The notes beneath the pieces were generated by a model, which was not told the DNA's origin, searched no databases, and saw nothing but the letters and a program-made list of their open reading frames with translations. Below, piece after piece: positions 61,436 through 64,000 of a stretch of DNA of 64,000 nucleotides (position 1 is its first letter; every line of letters starts with the position of its first letter). The stretch comes from Rhizobium sp. P40RR-XXII. GTDB taxonomy: Bacteria; Pseudomonadota; Alphaproteobacteria; Rhizobiales; Rhizobiaceae. Both the position numbers and the translations under genes were made by a program. Location: the NCBI RefSeq assembly GCF_012641405.1, contig NZ_JABAII010000010.1:1-64000 (forward strand), in the 5' to 3' direction.

Positions 61436-62893
61436 TCAGCTGAGGCCACCAATGTGGAAGGCCTTTGTTTCCAGATATTCCTCGATGCCGAGCTGCGAGC
61501 CTTCGCGTCCGAGGCCCGATTGCTTGACGCCGCCAAACGGCGCGACCTCCGTGGAGATCAAGCCGGTATTGAGCCCGACCATGCCGAATTCAAGGGCTTC
61601 GCCCACCCGCCATGCGCGCTTCAGGCTTTCGGTATAGAAATAGGCCGCAAGTCCGTAGGGCGTACCATTGGCAATAGTGATTGCCTCGTCTTCCGTCTCG
61701 AAGCGGAAGAGCGGCGCGACCGGTCCGAAGGTCTCCTCGGCGGCGAGCTGCATGGCGGCGGTGGCCCCCGTCAGGACGATCGGCGCGGTATATTGCGGGC
61801 CGGCCGGTAGGTCCCGCTTGGCTGTGATGATCGTCGCGCCCTTCGAAAGCGCGTCTTCGACATGGCGGTTGATCTTGGCGATCGCCGCTTCGTTGATCAT
61901 CGGACCGATCGCAACGCCGGCTTCGGTGCCCGGACCGACCTTCATGGCATCGACGCGGTCGGCGAGCCTCTTGGCAAAAGCCTCGTAGACGCCAGCCTGG
62001 ACCAGGATACGGTTGGCGCAGACGCAGGTCTGGCCGCCGTTGCGGAATTTGGAGACGATCGCTCCCTCCACGGCAAGGTCGAGATCCGCGTCATCGAAGA
62101 CGATGAACGGAGCATTGCCGCCGAGCTCGAGGGAAAGGCGCTTGATGCTGGCCGCCGCACCGCGCATCAGCAGCGAGCCGACGGGCGTAGAGCCGGTGAA
62201 GGAAATCTTGCGCACGGTCGCGTTGGCGAGGATCTCGGCGCCGATCTCGGACGGCATGCCGGTGACGATATTGATGACGCCGGCCGGGATGCCAGCCATC
62301 TCTGCAAGCACGCCGAGCGCCAGAGCCGAGTAGGGGGTGAATTCGGAAGGCTTCACCACGACCGTGCAGCCGGCCGCGAGCGCCGGCGCGAGCTTGCGCG
62401 TGATCATCGCATTCGGGAAATTCCAGGGCGTGATGATGCCGCAAACGCCGACCGGTTCCTTCAGCACGAGAATGCGCCGGTCGGGCGTCGGCGAGGGAAT
62501 GGTCTGGCCGCCGACGCGGCGCGCTTCTTCCGCGAACCATTTGACGAAGGAGGCGCCATAGCGGATTTCACCACGGGCTTCGTCAAGCGGCTTGCCCTGT
62601 TCGATCGTCAGGATCAGCGCGAGATCGTCGATATGCTCGAGCATCAGATCATGCCAGGCTTCGAGCCGCGCCGCGCGCTCGGCATGCGTGCGCTTCCTCC
62701 AGGGGCCATAGGCCGCCTCGGCGGCCTCGATTGCGGCCCGGGTCTCGTCGCCGCCCATATCCGGCACCGTTCCGATGATGGCCTGCGTTGCCGGATCGAT
62801 GACGGCGACGGTCTTGCCCGAGCGAGCGGGAAGCCAGTCGCCCCCGATCAGCGCCTGCTGGCGGAACAGGGATGGCACTTTCAGATTTTGCAT
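61436..62893 (-). CDS. gabD: NAD(P)-dependent succinate-semialdehyde dehydrogenase
   Basis: 485 aa. Aldehyde dehydrogenase fold with catalytic Cys290 (FRNGGQTCVCANR) and Glu256 (LSLELGGNAPFIVFDDADL), NAD-binding GSTPVGSLLMRG and the N-terminal PWNFPNAMITRKLAPAL. The QTCVCANR motif is that of GabD-type enzymes. It would oxidise the aldehyde produced by the aminotransferase or oxidase to a dicarboxylate. Cotranscribed with the dehydrogenase gene 21 nt upstream, convergent with the oxidase. Confidence 0.9.
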   Translation of the reverse strand: MQNLKVPSLFRQQALIGGDWLPARSGKTVAVIDPATQAIIGTVPDMGGDETRAAIEAAEAAYGPWRKRTHAERAARLEAWHDLMLEHIDDLALILTIEQGKPLDEARGEIRYGASFVKWFAEEARRVGGQTIPSPTPDRRILVLKEPVGVCGIITPWNFPNAMITRKLAPALAAGCTVVVKPSEFTPYSALALGVLAEMAGIPAGVINIVTGMPSEIGAEILANATVRKISFTGSTPVGSLLMRGAAASIKRLSLELGGNAPFIVFDDADLDLAVEGAIVSKFRNGGQTCVCANRILVQAGVYEAFAKRLADRVDAMKVGPGTEAGVAIGPMINEAAIAKINRHVEDALSKGATIITAKRDLPAGPQYTAPIVLTGATAAMQLAAEETFGPVAPLFRFETEDEAITIANGTPYGLAAYFYTESLKRAWRVGEALEFGMVGLNTGLISTEVAPFGGVKQSGLGREGSQLGIEEYLETKAFHIGGLS

Positions 62894-62914
62894 GTTCGGA
62901 TCCTCGATGAGACT

Positions 62915-63955
62915 TCAGATTGCGGCAAGCAGTGCGGTTGTGATCGCATCGGTCCGGTCTTTGCCCGGAACCGTGCCGATGCCGCTTGCGGTCGTCGCTT
63001 CGATCGCCGCCATGATGGCATTTGCCGCATCCTGCTCGCCCAGATGTTCAAGCATCATAGCGCCGGACCATACCGTTGCGATCGGGTTGGCGATGCCGAG
63101 ATGCGCAATATCGGGCGCGGACCCGTGCACGGGTTCGAACATCGACGGAGCACTCCGCTCGGGGTTGATATTGGCTGATGCCGCGAAACCGAGGCCGCCC
63201 TGGATTGCTGCGCCGAGATCCGTGAGGATGTCGCCGAAGAGGTTGGATGCGACAACCACGTCGAGGGTTTCCGGTGCCATGACCATGCGGGCAGCCATGG
63301 CATCGATGTGATAGCTCGTGACCTCGACATCCGGATAGTCCGGCGCGAGCTGCCGGGTGATTTCGTCCCAGAAGACCATCGAATGCTTCTGGGCGTTGGA
63401 TTTCGTCACCGAGGCGAGCTTGCCGCGGCGAGTTCTTGCCTGCTCGAAGGCGAAACGCAGGATGCGCTCGACGCCTTTGCGGGTGAAGATCGACGTCTCG
63501 ACCGCGACTTCGTCGAGCGTGCCTTGATGAATGCGGCCGCCGGCGCCGGAATATTCGCCCTCGGTGTTTTCGCGGATGCAGAGAATATCGAAGGCCGACG
63601 CCTTGAGCGGCCCCTGGACGCCCGGCAGCAGGCGGTGAGGGCGAATATTCGCATATTGCACGAAGTTCTTGCGGATCGGCAGCAGCAGCCCGTGCAGGGA
63701 TACCGCATCCGGCACTTCGGCCGGCCAGCCGACGGCTCCAAGCAGAATGGCATCGAAGCCGCGCAGCGTTGCGATACCATCGGCGGGCATCATGGCGCCG
63801 GTTTCCTTGTAGAAGGCGCAGGACCAGGGAAATTCCGTGCCGTCGAGCGTAAAGCCGCGGGTGCTCGCCGCCTTTTGCAGAACCGACCAGGCCGCGGCGG
63901 TCATGTCGCGGCCGATGCCGTCACCCGGTATCAATGCGATCTTGTAGGCTTTCAT
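62915..63955 (-). CDS. ttuC: Tartrate/D-malate dehydrogenase (isocitrate-isopropylmalate dehydrogenase family)
   Basis: 346 aa from ATG 63955 with GAGGACAGCGAAC upstream. Family motifs: LIPGDGIGRDMT, ENTEGEYSGAGG, SNLFGDILTDLGAAIQGGLGFAASANINPE and EPVHGSAPDIAHLGIANP. The IRENTEGEYSG and lack of threonine-isopropyl features favour TtuC (tartrate/D-malate decarboxylating) over LeuB. It would process a hydroxy-dicarboxylate with NAD. First visible gene of the unit; its promoter is at or beyond the window edge. Confidence 0.87.
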   Translation of the reverse strand: MKAYKIALIPGDGIGRDMTAAAWSVLQKAASTRGFTLDGTEFPWSCAFYKETGAMMPADGIATLRGFDAILLGAVGWPAEVPDAVSLHGLLLPIRKNFVQYANIRPHRLLPGVQGPLKASAFDILCIRENTEGEYSGAGGRIHQGTLDEVAVETSIFTRKGVERILRFAFEQARTRRGKLASVTKSNAQKHSMVFWDEITRQLAPDYPDVEVTSYHIDAMAARMVMAPETLDVVVASNLFGDILTDLGAAIQGGLGFAASANINPERSAPSMFEPVHGSAPDIAHLGIANPIATVWSGAMMLEHLGEQDAANAIMAAIEATTASGIGTVPGKDRTDAITTALLAAI

Positions 63956-64000
63956 GTTCGCTGTCCTCAAAGACTGATCAAAACGCTCTTGCTTTTGCGA

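Noticed and set aside
61862..63178. 438-aa plus-strand frame over gabD and ttuC
   Set aside because: Antisense shadow; both minus-strand genes are complete with catalytic motifs.

Overview
The window looks like an alphaproteobacterial (Rhizobiales, most probably Rhizobiaceae) accessory or megaplasmid segment. Reasons: GC-rich codon use throughout, a rhizobial-type palindromic intergenic repeat at 25136-25185, a stand-alone ribB under an FMN riboswitch, NodT-type efflux lipoproteins, and a dense array of ABC transporters, LysR/Lrp/SorC/ROK/AraC regulators and catabolic enzymes. No rRNA, tRNA, transposase, CRISPR array or replication origin was recognised. This is assigned by eye; no database search was possible.

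Region 1 (1-22.6 kb) is an export and signalling block. It opens with the last 37 codons of an OmpR-type response regulator; its likely AdeS-type kinase partner lies 6.8 kb away (6911). Between them are an SH3-domain secreted protein, a four-gene exporter (NodT lipoprotein, FtsX-type permease, ATPase, membrane fusion protein) and a cytochrome b561 with a tiny overlapping upstream ORF. Next comes a TetR-controlled RND pump with two tandem adaptor lipoproteins (TriABC-like arrangement) plus a DUF900 lipoprotein hydrolase. It is followed by a CpxAR/OmpR-like two-component pair divergent from a second RND pump (one adaptor, one transporter), and an orphan response regulator whose phosphoacceptor Asp is replaced by Glu.

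Region 2 (22.6-33.2 kb) is a sugar/polyol catabolic island. A SorC-type regulator, an FGGY kinase and a split transketolase (two subunits) run leftward. A ribose-type ABC importer, two short-chain dehydrogenases and a dedicated triose-phosphate isomerase run rightward. Three copies of a TGAAT-N4-ATTCA palindrome sit at the regulator and at the divergent promoter. The gene content predicts polyol -> ketose -> ketose phosphate -> transketolase cleavage, with TPI recycling triose phosphate. A branched pentulose such as apulose or an ordinary pentulose would fit. The FMN riboswitch and ribB follow as a separate unit, then DoxX, ROK, AraC and GGDEF-EAL genes (33.2-40.2 kb).

Region 3 (40.5-64 kb) is a nitrogen-compound catabolic island. 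Its first half holds a DAO-family oxidoreductase divergent from HyuA/HyuB ATP-dependent hydantoinase subunits. These are followed by a [2Fe-2S] subunit and an FAD subunit resembling opine-oxidase/HcnABC components, a LysR regulator and a second DAO subunit. Two 17-bp palindromes (CATAAGTCCGGCYTATG) lie in the divergent promoter. Its second half holds an Lrp/AsnC regulator, a dipeptide-type ABC importer, two type II haloacid-dehalogenase-like proteins, a class III aminotransferase, a GNAT protein, a PuuB-like FAD oxidase, a succinate-semialdehyde dehydrogenase and a tartrate/D-malate dehydrogenase. A 17-bp motif (consensus GCNGCATAARATKCTGC) occurs at four promoters there, which suggests one Lrp-type regulon for uptake and stepwise oxidation of an amine or amino-acid derivative not identified here.
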